Of a stretch of DNA of 64,000 nt, positions 1 through 10,617 are shown one piece after another. The DNA comes from Triatoma infestans (lineage: Eukaryota; Arthropoda; Insecta; Hemiptera; Reduviidae), in the NCBI GenBank assembly GCA_011037195.1, contig JAAEAF010000186.1, positions 1 to 64,000 of the forward strand, written 5' to 3'. The stretch's first letter is position 1. Each line of letters begins with the position of its first letter. Position numbers and translations under genes: made by a program. Below the pieces are notes generated by a model that ran no database searches, was not told the DNA's origin, and was given only the letters and a program-made list of their open reading frames with translations.

Positions 1-470
1 AAATATCAAGACTACATCAAATTTAAAATTGCTATATCATTAAAAATTGTAAAAAAATTAAATAAATGATTCTTTATTATTAGAAGGAAAACCCTACTTT
101 GTTCACTTTGTGTGGCACTTTCCAAGTACAAGACAGCACATCATACAGCAATACCCGGATACTTCACTGCATTTGACAAATCTTTATCTTTCTGAATTTT
201 AATATCATTATTTCAATGCTTGGCGACATTTTGCTTCAACAAGAGCATTAAATTGGTTTGTGAATAATTTTGCGGGGAGGACCCCGTTCGTTAAAAAAAA
301 AAAAAAAATTGGATAAAATAATTTTATAATTATATATTTTCACGTCATATTTTCCGGTGATACTTAAATATTTTGACTTAAAAAGATATTTAATTGGAGG
401 ATCTTTTCTGATAATTGAAAGTCAAGTTTAAGCTAAATTAGTTAGTCAGATGTATCTCTTAGTTGGCTGA
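1..470. other. AT-rich stretch, nothing recognised
   Basis: No open reading frame, repeat terminus or motif could be supported here. It is AT-rich with short A/T runs only. Confidence 0.5.
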
Positions 471-530
471 TCGGCCAGGGGGTATCATAAGAAAAACACT
501 AAAAAAATTTTTTATGTGTTTTTTATTAAT

Positions 531-573
531 AACCCGACGTTTCGACGAACATTGTTTGTCTTCTTCAGGGGCT
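531..573 (-). ncRNA. Hammerhead-ribozyme-like motif 3' of a Penelope-like element
   Basis: Read on the minus strand, the segment has a CUGAAGA core, one extra A, a hairpin of about 7 bp with one mismatch (helix II), GAAA, then ACGU-C. The self-complementary ACGU is a minimal helix III and C is the cleavage-position base. GCCC before the core can pair with GGGU after it (helix I). Hammerhead motifs with very short helix III are known from the pseudo-LTRs of Penelope-like elements. A PLE C-terminal coding fragment ends about 540 bp upstream on the same strand, which fits. The extra nucleotide before helix II departs from the textbook core, so activity is not claimed. Confidence 0.55.
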
Positions 574-1114
574 ATCTATAAAGGAAAAATATACATAAAA
601 ATCTAGCTGCATTAACAGAACAAAAACCAAAACAGAAAATATGACAATAGAACAATAAAAAAACAAAAATTCTAATGGAAAACCAAATAAAACAAATTAC
701 AAAGGTAAATATAGATACTCGTATAGAAAAATTATGGAAATGTTACAGACCTTAGATTCGGAAAATTTGTATGCTCTATTAATTATCACATGTTCAATTA
801 TGACTGTGGTCTATGAGTGTACTACCAGTGAAAGATTGAGAGGGAACACCGGTGAAAGTAGAGGTGGGGGTGGGGGTGGGGGGTTAAGTACCGTTAGGAA
901 TTGTTGAAGAAGCAGGACAAATATAATAAACATGAATATTTATATATATATATGTAATTTTTAATTAAATTTTTTAATAAATAAGGATTTTAAGCTAATT
1001 GGAATATGGATCGGATTAATGGGAATAGTTAGGTGAATAGATAGGAGGAAAAGGGAATTAGCAGGGGAAATATGTAGGGTGAAGGCGCTAAGGGCTGGGT
1101 GGCTGGAAATATGT

Positions 1115-1698
1115 CTACTTAATGGAGTGGAGGATGTTGTTGTAGAGTGATGAGATGACTTCTTTGTCTTTTTTGTGGTTTATGGGATTGGGTTGTAGGT
1201 GGATATGTACTGATTCTGCTAGGAGGCGTTTTGTGTGATTAGGTTGTGTTGTTAGAATGAATGGGTTTTGCAGGTCAAAGGAATGATTTAGGGATAATGC
1301 ATGTTTGGAAAGTGCTGTGCTGTCTATTTTTTTGGAGGTGATGTCATATTTGTGTTGCTTTAGTCTTTTGTGTAAGTATTGTGAGCTTTCTCCTACATAC
1401 GTGGCATTGCAAAGTGGTGTAGCGCAGTTGATGTTGTATACTGTATGGGTTTTGTTGAGTTTAGGGATAGGGTCTTTTAGTTTGGTATATAGTTTGGAAA
1501 GTTTATTAGTGGTAGTGCGCCTGTGATGAGATTGGGGATATGCTTTTTGAGGGATTTGTTTATTTTTTGGGAGAGAGAGTGGATGTGTGTAAGAGATCTG
1601 TGGATAGGTACATTCGTGATGTTGATGGGATTACTAGTGTGTGGTGTGTGTAATGTTGGTGTCAATGCTTTTTTGATTATATTGTTTATGATGTGTGA
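1115..1698 (-). pseudogene. Penelope-like element C-terminus (GIY-YIG endonuclease), frameshifted
   Basis: Minus-strand translation gives the end of a PLE polyprotein. The run VYNINCATPLCNATYVG has the CxxC-like spacing and the Y..YVG pattern of the GIY-YIG nuclease of PLEs. It continues with ESSQYLHKRLKQH and a conserved AESVHIHLQ tail, and stops at 1115-1117. The upstream part (from about 1665) is in another frame that runs out near 1480, so at least one frameshift lies around 1510-1535. The reverse transcriptase domain is missing; the copy is 5' truncated and ends in an inverted duplication at 1670-1797. PLEs are retroelements that copy RNA into the genome using this nuclease. Confidence 0.8.
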
Positions 1699-1797
1699 AG
1701 GGTAACCATCATATCATCAAAAAACAAAAACATCAAAAAATCGAGAAAAATCCTGTCCTCCAATGGTTACCCTTCACACATCATAAACAATATAATC
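1670..1797. repeat. Inverted duplication at the 5' end of the truncated PLE
   Basis: About 35 bp around 1670-1708 recur as the reverse complement at about 1760-1797, separated by roughly 50 bp of unrelated A-rich sequence. The repeated block belongs to the PLE coding region. Inverted 5' ends like this arise during target-primed insertion of PLEs and LINEs. Confidence 0.75.
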
Positions 1798-2309
1798 GGT
1801 ATATTGTTAAATATACATAAAAATAGATTTCTAACGGCCAACAATTGCTACAATTTGATAAATTAGTTAAATTTTGTCCTACGGTAGGTATGAAGATAAA
1901 AATTAATGAGCGCCAAATTCTTCAGTGTGTTCACATAAAGGAAAGAAACCAAAGTAGGTCAGATGAGATAGGCCTGTATTGAGTGGCAACCCATCTCTGT
2001 ACTATTATTTCGTCCTTAATGACCTTACTCGTTATCTTAAAGACTTTTAAATAGGAACCATTTTATTAAATTCTAAAATATATTTATACATAATAAAAAG
2101 GGTAACTTTAGGTAATGAAAGTGTCATTTCGAATTGCAAGGTCTTGAAGTCGAAACAACATTTAGTATTTACGTACTAGTTTAGACTTCCCAACCACTTT
2201 TTCCACAACTACACAACTACAAACATTTTCTCAAGCAAGTACAAAATAGAAACTACAGTAATTGTCCCAATTCTTGGTGTTCATCTGTATAAAAATAGAA
2301 TTTTATCAG

Positions 2310-2675
2310 TTAAGTAAGAGGAAGTAAAATTTTTTAAATTCAGATTTTACCGGAAATGGCTGTTTTGTTTTTGTGTACGAAAAAAATGTTTTTAGCGATT
2401 TTTTTTGTATGTGTGTGTTAACAAGAATATCTCAAAAACGAGCAGAAAGCTCAAACTTGGTATTCCTTGCTGGTATCACCACTGCATCTGAGACGGAAGG
2501 TTTCGGTCAAAATCCATTCCAAAATGGACCTTGATCCATTGGAATGATTTTTCCAGTTTTTCTTTTCGCGATTTTCTCCATTTTCTCCAACGATTTTTTA
2601 CACCACATAAATAATACCTATCACTTTTTGGAACACATTTTACAAAAAAAAACGTTGATTTTGTATAGTTTTGTC
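2310..2675 (+). repeat. Rep-A copy, degraded, interrupted by a mariner
   Basis: Old copy of the Rep-A 5' part. It shows the taagaggaagt arm, the tttaccggaaat box, a GT-rich tract, the tctcaaaaacgag and gaaagctcaaacttgg boxes, a 'tatcaccactgcatctga' box and ctccaacgatttttt. The mariner at 2676-3965 begins right after it. No coding potential. Confidence 0.6.
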
Positions 2676-3965
2676 AAAATCATTCAATAAGTAACGAGAC
2701 AAATCGCTATAGCTCAAAAATGGTTTCTTTAATCAATACGATAGTTTCAGTTCGTCAAGTTTGCATCCTTGTACTTAGTTTCTCATTAGCTGTTCGAGAG
2801 TATTTGATAAGCATAACCTCAAATGTATTCAGTTAACAATGGCGAATCCGCTTGAGGATTGCACCTTGGAAGAACAACGCTCAGTGGTTAGATTTTTAGT
2901 CGCAGATGGTATCAAAGGTAGGGAAATCCATGAAAGAATGTTGAAAGTGTCCGGAAATAATTGTTTGAACCGTTCGAACGTTTACAAATGGGTAGAACAG
3001 TTTAAAAGTGGCCGTATTACTGTCTGTAACAGCAACGAAGTAGACGACCGGTTGAAGTTACAACTTCCTCCCTCGCATCTCGCATTAATGCGTTAATTCA
3101 GGACAACAGGCGAATTACTGTTGAACTGATAGTTGAAGAAGTGCACGCGAGTGTTGGAAATGTCCATAACATTATTCAGAATAAGCTGCAGGGTAAGAAA
3201 ACTTGTGCGAGATGAGTTCCCGGACAACTTATGGAACCCCACAAAGAAACCAGGTTTCAAATTAGTCAACAGTTGAGAAAACGATGTTTAATTGAAAAAG
3301 AATTTTTCAGTAGAATTGTACATGTGATTTTTGATTGCACCATTTTGTGAGTCCGGAATTTAAGCGTCAAAGCCTTGACTGGAAGCATACGGGTTCTCCC
3401 ACTCGAAAGAAATTCAAGACCCAGCCGTCTGTAGGTAAAGTCATGCTTACAGTATTCTGGGATTCGCAGGGGCCTATTTATTGTGACTATCTCGAATTCA
3501 ACGAACTATCAACAGCCAGTATTACAGTGATATGCTCACAAACAAAGTAAGGGTTGCCATTCGAACGAAACGTAAAGACGTGATTTTGCTTCATGGCAAC
3601 CACGCCCACACACGGCACATTTAACTCAAGAAACACTTCAAAAATGGGTTGGGAGACCTTCCATATCCCCTACAGCCCCGACCTCGCCCCATCGGATTTC
3701 CGTTTATTTGGACTCCTTAAAGAGGCTCTACGTGAGAAACATTTCCTATCCAATGAAGAAGTTAAAAATCAGGGGCAAAAGTGGTTTCGAGATCAACCCA
3801 AAGAATTTTATGCCAGAGGCATACACAAATTAGAAGAAGGATAGGACAAGTGTATAATGTGGCTGGGGACTATGTTGATGAAAAGTAACCAAAGTTTGTA
3901 TTGATTAACTAAATCGTTTTTGAGCTACAGTGATTTGTCTCGTTACTTATTGAATGACCTCGTAT
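2676..3965 (+). mobile_element. Tc1/mariner-family DNA transposon, inactive
   Basis: Imperfect terminal inverted repeats of about 40 bp bound a 1.29-kb segment, the usual size of a mariner. The left end reads cattcaataagtaacgagac from 2681; the right end is its near-identical complement at 3920-3960. Both continue to the Rep-A-like block agctcaaaaa. A TA dinucleotide follows the right end. The transposase inside is broken by several frameshifts, so the copy cannot move itself. Confidence 0.85.
2839..3844 (+). pseudogene. Mariner transposase, frameshifted and catalytically mutated
   Basis: The start ATG at 2839 opens an N-terminal helix-turn-helix region of about 85 residues (LEEQRSVVRFLVADGIKGRE..., ending VYKWVEQFKSGR). 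A frameshift near 3045-3060 then moves the second helix-turn-helix (RITVELIVEEVHASVG) to another frame. The middle part at 3335-3550 has the family block FVSPEFKRQSLDWKHTGSP but the first catalytic region before it is broken. In the second catalytic motif, normally LLHDNARPHTA, the Asp is replaced by Gly (LLHGNHAHT at about 3581). The last motif, YSPDLAPSDFRLF, is intact at about 3672. It would be a nuclear cut-and-paste transposase if whole. Confidence 0.85.
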
Positions 3966-4284
3966 ATGGGATTGGGACTAGCGCTCTTCACTTCCCTTTC
4001 TGCTTGAGCAGTAGGTTGGTACTTGTTCTCTATCGTAACTATTTGTATATTTTATGACAAATGAGCATATACCAGCATTTGATAAATTAATTACTTAATT
4101 ATTTTATGTGCTACACTTAATTTTTGCTAATTTAATATTCTTCAACTTTGATTCCGGCTGACGGGACTTACCTAGCGTAAAGTATTGTACTGTATACGTC
4201 ATTTGTATTTCATTAAATAAAATACTATTAAAAAATTTGAATTTTAGACAATTTTTTTGTCGTTAAATATATAATTGTATTCAT

Positions 4285-4696
4285 ACTAGTATAATGGATG
4301 TGAGAAGGAGAGAGAATTAGTGAGAATGGATGTAGGAATGAGATAGAAATAAACTAGATGACATGCTGAACACTGTATAATAAAATAGAAACCAAACTGC
4401 GTGGACTTTACACTGTTTATAGATGTTAGAGGTTGAGGTAGCGAGAGAATAATTAATAGAGAGAGACAAACTGGCTGAGCAATTAGAAAGTAAGTAGATA
4501 GGTTGCTGACTAGATGCACTGTTGTAAAAAATGTCTGACCCGTTCTACTGTCGCTCTATATATTTTAATGAATCGAATTCTCCCTCCCTAGTCTGATCTA
4601 GTTGGGGAGTAACTAGCTTTTGATTTATTTAATATCTGCTTCTTCGCTCTGCGGATCCTATGAGTCTTTAATGATTCGGATCCCATTACACTAGTA
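4285..4696 (+). mobile_element. Rep-C: TAATGG-ended nonautonomous element with target duplication
   Basis: The element runs from taatggatgtgag at 4292 to cccattac at 4689 and is flanked by the direct repeat ACTAGTA (4285-4291 and 4690-4696). Its ends are short inverted repeats (TAATGG / CCATTA). It contains aatgctgaacactgtataat-like and 'ggttgctgact' boxes that recur in the copies near 14.76, 32.05 and 42.9 kb. No protein is encoded. Size and termini fit a MITE; the superfamily is not determined. Confidence 0.6.
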
Positions 4697-4889
4697 AAAG
4701 AAAGTCTTGTGAGTATTTTACACCAGAGTATAAAGTGAAAATAAAGTAAATGTTATAAAACTTATTCCCATTAATAACTTTTAAGGCTTTTGAAAGTAAA
4801 TGCCATTGAAGGAAATATTTAAAGATATATTATTCAACTTTTTTTTTTTAATCCATTCACTTTCTTTAGCCCCCTATAAAAGGAAAATT

Positions 4890-5275
4890 TGCAAATGAGA
4901 CGAATTTTCGAATGAGATTTTATCAAAAATTCATGATTTTAGTGGAAGATTTATGTTTATGTGTGGGTGAGTAAATGTGTGTGCGTATTCATGTGTATCT
5001 GTGTATACGATTGTGTGAGTGAGGCAGCAAAAAATTCAGACGAAGCTCAAATTTGGTATTCCTTTAAGTTGGCCCACGAGTTTCAAGTGAAATCTATCTA
5101 CGGAAATACAAGTTTATTGAGGGATATTTGTATTTAAACATTCCAACGATCTTCTTTATACTTAGTGTGCTCTACAAATAAATATTTTTAATATTTGTAA
5201 TTCAAACACTTTATTCGAGAAAATTGACTTTAAGAGAGTGGGGTAGCGACGACGTCAACTTTCTATCTATATTGT
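4890..5275 (+). repeat. Rep-A copy, degraded
   Basis: Shows the GT-rich tract, the gctcaaatttggtattcc box and the ccaacgatcttctttata box of Rep-A in plus orientation. Short T/G-rich open frames here are chance. Confidence 0.5.
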
Positions 5276-5339
5276 CATTTTAATACATATACGTTTTTAA
5301 CGTATTTGGTATTGATAGGACTATTAAATGCGTAATTGT

Positions 5340-5641
5340 TATGGTTAGTTCCGCAGAGCTGGAAAGCATCAGAGATATTTTCCATGATAGCCTGCTTCTT
5401 TTTGTGGTCATCGACCGGTTTCGAGCGTTCGCCCATCATCAGGATGTTTTTGTCAAACAAAGTAATAACATAGACTTGCACAGAGCGTACACTCAACTAT
5501 ATCACTGAGTATATCAGTTGTATCAACTGTATTTGCTCTGTGTTATCACACTGTTTGACAAAAACATCCTGATGATGATGTGCCCAAAACCAGTCGATGA
5601 CCACAAAAAGGAGCAGACTATCACGGAAAATATCTCTGATT
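5340..5641. repeat. Rep-B copy 1: palindromic element, one hammerhead-like motif per arm
   Basis: Two inverted arms of about 130-160 bp meet near 5505-5517. The left arm carries a minus-strand hammerhead-like motif (about 5408-5446) and the right arm a decayed plus-strand one (about 5564-5600). Arms share the boxes ggttccgcagagctggaaag, catcagagatattttcc, tgtttgacaaaaacatcc and gtgttatcacactg. No target duplication could be assigned. No coding function. Confidence 0.7.
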
Positions 5642-5689
5642 AAATGACGTAACTTAATTACGAGTTTGAAAAAATTCGGTTATTCGGAA

Positions 5690-5873
5690 AGTGAGAATTT
5701 ACTGAATGGTGTTTCGTTCTAGTTTTTTACTTATTACTTTCACTTACTTCTTTCTCTTCTTCTTGGGTTTACGTAAACACAAATTTTTCGAAATGTGAGT
5801 TTAGAGATTATCGGAAATACATGGTTTGTTGAGGTTCAAAACAATGTTTTTAACGAATAGATTGTGTATGTGT
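5690..5873 (+). repeat. Rep-A fragment left of Rep-B copy 2
   Basis: Plus-orientation Rep-A start: ttactttcacttacttc, a cgaaatgtgagttt box and tgtgtatgtgtgaacaaaat. It continues at 6172 after the palindromic insertion, so the two pieces were once contiguous. Confidence 0.6.
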
Positions 5874-5885
5874 GAACAAAATATC

Positions 5886-6159
5886 AGAGACATTTTCCAT
5901 GGTGGCCTGCTTCATTTTGAGGTCATCGACCGGTTTCGGGCGCTCGCCCATCTTCAGGATGCGTTTGTCAGACAGTGTGATAACACAGACTTGCACAGAG
6001 CAAATTCAGTTTATACACTCTCAGTGTATTCACATTGCCTGACAAACGCATCCTGAAGATGGGCGTACGCCGAAACCGGTCGCTGATCACAAAATGAAGC
6101 AGGCTAGCACGGAAAATGTCTCTGATGCTTTCCAGCTTTGCGGAACCTACCACCTCCAT
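5886..6159. mobile_element. Rep-B copy 2 with 12-bp target duplication
   Basis: A 274-bp near-palindrome is flanked by direct repeats GAACAAAATATC (5874-5885 and 6160-6171) and sits in a Rep-A copy. The left arm starts at agagacattttcc; the right arm extends about 35 bp further to tgcggaacctaccacctc. Each arm has a hammerhead-like motif: minus at about 5922-5963 and plus at about 6048-6088 (CUGAAGA core, hairpin, GAAACCGGUC). The target duplication suggests insertion as a unit. Confidence 0.8.
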
Positions 6160-6171
6160 GAACAAAATATC

Positions 6172-6620
6172 TCTCGGACCAAAAATTACAGGAAGTTGAA
6201 GTCTATTTAGGTATCACCACCGCATCTGACATTAACGTTTCCAGCCTATATTCATCCACCGGAAATAAGCTTTTATTTCGAGATGTTTTTTTTTCTTCTG
6301 CTTTTCGTGATTTTTCACTAAAACCGGAAATTGAAGATTTTTGTATGAAAAGTGATTCTAGCGGAAAAGTAAAGTTAAGCTTTTCCCTTAAAGTATCAAT
6401 TTCAGTAAAGCATATTGAACATACAGTATATTTTGGGTATTTTGGAATTTTATCGTAAACGGCTACAACTTTAAACTTGCAATGGTAAACTGTACAGATA
6501 AAACCGTATCACTTTTTATTTTGAAACATTTGTTGCGGCAAAATATATTTTATGGAGTATTTTGCAGGGATCCAAAATTATATTGTCAGATAAATTTAAA
6601 TTTAAACTGCTGCAAGAGCT
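6172..6620 (+). repeat. Rep-A fragment right of Rep-B copy 2
   Basis: Continues Rep-A with tatcaccaccgcatctgac, ccaccggaaataagc, a cgtgatttttcactaaaaccgg box and tttgaaacatttgttgcgg. Plus orientation, degraded, noncoding. Confidence 0.55.
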
Positions 6621-6810
6621 TTGTTTGTTGATATAGAGGGCGCCTACAAAATTCATTCAGATATAAATGTGTACTAAATCCTTGCCTCCGTTTTTGTGGT
6701 CTAAAAGCTAAACGTCTATACAAAAAATATTGTCAATTAAATTGTTTTATTGAACATGCAGTTGGGTCAACATCTATGATTTTATTCGTAGTATCATGGT
6801 TCATTATTTT

Positions 6811-6850
6811 GGTTCTGACCAGTTTCGGATACTCATCCATCGTCAGCTTT
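6811..6850 (-). ncRNA. Hammerhead-like motif, family 2
   Basis: Minus strand reads CUGACGA, one U, a GGAU/AUCC hairpin with GAGU loop, GAA, then ACUGGUC. Flanking sequence (about 6851-6915, with an 'aatgtttctaccatacacc' box) resembles the copies at 16.62 and 12.6 kb, so this is a second hammerhead-bearing repeat family. Helix I is weak. Probably a PLE-derived terminal region. Confidence 0.45.
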
Positions 6851-7199
6851 AGGCTATCAATCAATTCATGCAGAGAGATCACTTAAACTTAATGTTTCTA
6901 CCATACACCAAATTGGTTGATTCAATTAATCACGATATTGACATTGTTTCAATTAAATTGTTTTAATTGCTTTCAGAAAGTGTTCAGTGTGTATTTTATA
7001 TCAGATATTTCTTTTCGAATACCCCGATACAAATTTTCTGTATATATTTTGTGGCCTATGAATCTTGTTTGATACATTTTCCTGGGAAAATTCATTCTAC
7101 AGCGTTCTGAGAAGACCATGGGTTTTCAGTATTATGTATGTATCTGTTTAATAAAAAGTTTGACTTAAAATTTGTCAGTTAGAAATGAGAGAATTGTGG

Positions 7200-7680
7200 T
7201 GGGAGAAGGTCGCACTCACACAGTACTCCAGTTTTAAAACTTTAATTGATAAACTTTATAGTTAATATAGCAAATTTAATGAAATTCGTCGGTGTTTTAA
7301 TGGAGAAAATCACGAACACTGAAAAAACTTCAGTAGAAAACCCACTTCCGGTTTACTAATTTTCTTGAAACACGAAATTTTGCCCATTTATTTATTTCTA
7401 ATTAATTTTGTCCATATGATATAATTGTATATCATGTAAGATAGCACTTTAGAGGCAAACATAACCCTGCCCCACCTCAAAAAGCCCCCTTAAATGAGTT
7501 TACCCGGAGAAATGTTTCAAATAAAAGTTGTAGTTCTTTATATGTGTAGTTCACATAGTAGTTTAAAGAAAATTGTTGGAGCCGTTTTAGAGAAAAGTGC
7601 AAAAAAAGAGGAATCTGCTCTCCTGTTTATATAAACCATATTCCACATATTTGGCAATACCTTGAATAAGCGACATGGAA
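7200..7680 (-). repeat. Rep-A copy, minus orientation
   Basis: Minus-strand Rep-A unit: gaatgaatttt/ctccggg-type block, cacctcaaaaagccccctta with the complement of the aaaattcatttaagg block, and 'gttttagagaaaagtgcaaaaa'. Noncoding. Confidence 0.55.
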
Positions 7681-7689
7681 TCCATTAGA

Positions 7690-9125
7690 GTGAAGAGACA
7701 GGAAGTGAACGACGTTGCAGACTACTAAAGAACTTAATGGACTGGCGATCTAAATTAACGTTGATCAACAACGTACTAATTTACATCCGGATTCTTCACT
7801 ATAAGTCCTAACCTAATTATTCTTTCCGATAATGATTTCTCATGGAAACGGGTTTAATAATCATACAATAAAAATCTGTTATAAAAAATTCCATTCCTCC
7901 TTATCATTCTATTAATACCCATAGTATGCAATCTCTATGTTCCCTGGAAACAATCCGCATCGTCGGCTGAAGCGTCTCTGTCTTCATGACTTTTTCAGTG
8001 ATAGTGGCTGAGCGAGCAGTTTATTTATAGTTTTAGTGGAGTGCCGACAATGGATGGCATTTCCACTTTTATCAGTTAAAGTCATCTTATTTATTTGTTA
8101 CACACACCCTGCGTGCAGTGTAGTTGTAAATGTTTACATAATTGTGTAATAATTTTTTTTTAAATTAAAAATTTGACCTAAGCTAGAGAAGATCTATTGA
8201 AATGCTGTTTCATAGTTTTTTTAAAAACGAATATTACGGGTTTCTTAAAATAATTAATGCTTAATTATTTTTGTTAATATCATAATGTTGAGAAAAATGT
8301 ACTCAATTAACAGATTGTGTATTTAACTGTTTACTAATGTACCATGAATGTTACAAAGGCTTAACTCGAAGCACAGGGGTGACGGCCTTCTTAGTTGTAG
8401 CGTGCTTACCGGTATTGTCAAGGCCAACACGGACATCGAACTGCGTAGCCGCCTCCATTCAGTGCCAATATGGATTAGCTACGTAATACTAGTTATATTT
8501 TTGAATATCTGCTATAAAAACCATTTCTTTTGGTTTGGAAATCAAACATCATGCTAATGAACAGACTTCTTCGTTGTCTAAAGTGAAAACAGTTATTGAT
8601 AGTAATGTAGGAAGTTTGTATTAAACACTGGTACGTGATTGGAAGAGTATTGTTGATAAATATAAATTATTTAAGAAACTATCGTGATAACAGAAACACT
8701 AATTTTAGCGATGCATTTAAACTTGACCACAGCAGCGGAATTAACTCAATGACAAAAATTAAACGAGTAGGACAGCACTGCCCTTAAATTTTCTCTCCGT
8801 AGGAACCTCTACAGTTCATTGTCCGCTGATGAACATTTTCCGGACAGTGCACTGAGAAGGCTCCGGAAGTCTCCGGTTGATGTGTCTATATAAAAAAAAA
8901 ATATTTTTGTTTAAAACCCTTATATGACTATCTTACTGCAGTTAATTGACGAATTTTCTTTATACTTGCATAGTTTTCTTGAGTTGTCTTAGCATAAATA
9001 TAGATTGATGGAGTGTATGTGCCCATAGCAAATAGTCACTTGAATGTAGTTACATTGTAGCCCATAAGAGAGCGCAGTATCATTGAACAAAACTAAATAA
9101 CATTTGAAATATCATGTTACAAATT
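7690..9125. other. Unassigned sequence with two less AT-rich islands
   Basis: Two islands, about 8360-8480 and 8790-8880, are richer in GC than their surroundings. The first lies in a short open frame (69 residues from 8348) that matches nothing I recognise. They could be decayed transposon coding pieces or single exons; no splice signals or domain support either reading. Confidence 0.3.
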
Positions 9126-9129
9126 GCTC

Positions 9130-9760
9130 AAGATATTCTAAAATCAATTTTTGCGAAGAATTATGTTAAATAAAAGTGACAGTTTAAAGGAAATCATTTT
9201 CGAGAACAATTCTAAAATCTCAGATGACTATAAAGTTAACCAATTTTCTTCAAATTTGGAATTCTAACCTATCTCAACGATTATATACGTGGAAGAACCA
9301 TACGTTGTACTTAAGTGGTACTTTAGCGAGCAGGTTAACGTTGCTGTTCACCAGCCCCCCACCCATAAATCAATTTTACTATACATGTTCTAAGTAAAAG
9401 TGTTAAGAATTTCTCTGTTTTTAGACAATATACAAAATTTTCAAAAAATCGTTGAAACCTAATCGCAAAAAAATAAAATAAAAAAATCTTGTAACATTTC
9501 CGCATTCTTCATAGATTTTAACCTGTTTAGGTTTAACCTTCGTGTTAGATCCGGTTGTGGTACCTAAATAGAATACCAAGTCTTCTACGTTTTTTCATTT
9601 TTGATATATTTTGTTCACACAAACAATTGGCTAAAAACATATTTTTCATTCCCAGGGGAACTCAAAACATGTACTTCCGGTAAAGACTAAGTTTGTGGAA
9701 AATTAGACACGCAGTCTTATAGCGTAAGAGAAAGTAACTTTTTCTAACACTATAACCTTC
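9130..9760 (-). repeat. Rep-A copy, minus orientation
   Basis: Complement of Rep-A boxes: caattttcttcaaatttgg, the ggtactttagcgag block, the complement of the ctcaaaaacg box near 9430, and ggtacctaaatagaatacca with agtaagag-like arm at about 9725. Noncoding. Confidence 0.55.
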
Positions 9761-9786
9761 TTTTGTTTATTGGACTTAAAAACTTT

Positions 9787-10617
9787 TACAAAATATAATG
9801 GTTAAAATTATATGACAGAATGTCCATAATATGTTACAGTATCGAGCTTTCGACCTGCGAGCCAGGTCATTTTCAAGATTACATAACTAGATCAGAAAAA
9901 CATAGCAGGTTACAGTTTAATGACAGGTTATATTTCATACTTGAGCAGTGTTGAAAAACTTTGTGCTGTCATTATTTCAATACATTTGTATATATGTCAT
10001 TAAGATTCTCAATTTATACTGTAAAGTTATTTCATGATCTCAACTATATCGATAACAAAATATCAGAATTACGCATTATTAGTTTAGAAGAAAAATTGGA
10101 AGATGATATTTTTAACTTGATGATAAATTACATTAAAACCGCGTGTAATAAATTCCATAGTAAAACATAAAAAAAATAGACATAAAAAGAAATATAATTT
10201 ATTACTATCCAATATTTAGTATAGAAAATATGAAAAATTCCACCAAAAAACTGGTTGTCCAATTATACAAACTATGTTATATCTCAAGATGTAGCTTTCG
10301 TACTAAGTCTCGGACCGAAGTTTTGCTCGTCTTTTAGAAAAGAATATATCCCAGTAACATCATATATATCAATTTTTAAAACAGATATTGCTGAACTTAA
10401 TGCTAGTATGTATACAAATTTATTGAAATAATCATACCGCTTGTTTTCCAACACTGCTAAATTATGAAATATAACCTATCATTTAACTGTAACCTGCTAT
10501 GTTGTTATGACCTAGTTGTGTAATCTTAAAAATCACCTGGTCTTAACCTCGGTATTGTATAATAAAGTGTTTATTATGGACTTTATGTCATTTAATTTTA
10601 ACCATCATATTTTGTAA
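9787..10617. mobile_element. Element with ~180-bp inverted arms and hammerhead-like motifs (family 3)
   Basis: The block from acaaaatataatggttaaaa at 9788 recurs as its complement ending near 10617. The arms run to about 9955 and from about 10440. Each arm carries the core CUUGAAAAUGACC-hairpin-GGUCGAAAGCUC: near perfect on the minus strand at about 9839-9880 (6-bp hairpin GACCUG/CAGGUC) and decayed on the plus strand at about 10523-10556. The 480 bp between the arms contain a 69-residue open frame (9961-10170) rich in Asn, Ile and Lys that I do not recognise. The layout resembles Rep-B with a longer centre. Confidence 0.6.

Noticed and set aside
4555..4600. Part of Rep-C as a promoter (tatatatttt)
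   Set aside because: TATA-like strings are everywhere at this base composition and no transcript evidence can be read from sequence.
5340..6159. CRISPR-like array of repeats
   Set aside because: The repeats are inverted arms of two palindromic elements, not regularly spaced direct repeats, and the genome is eukaryotic.
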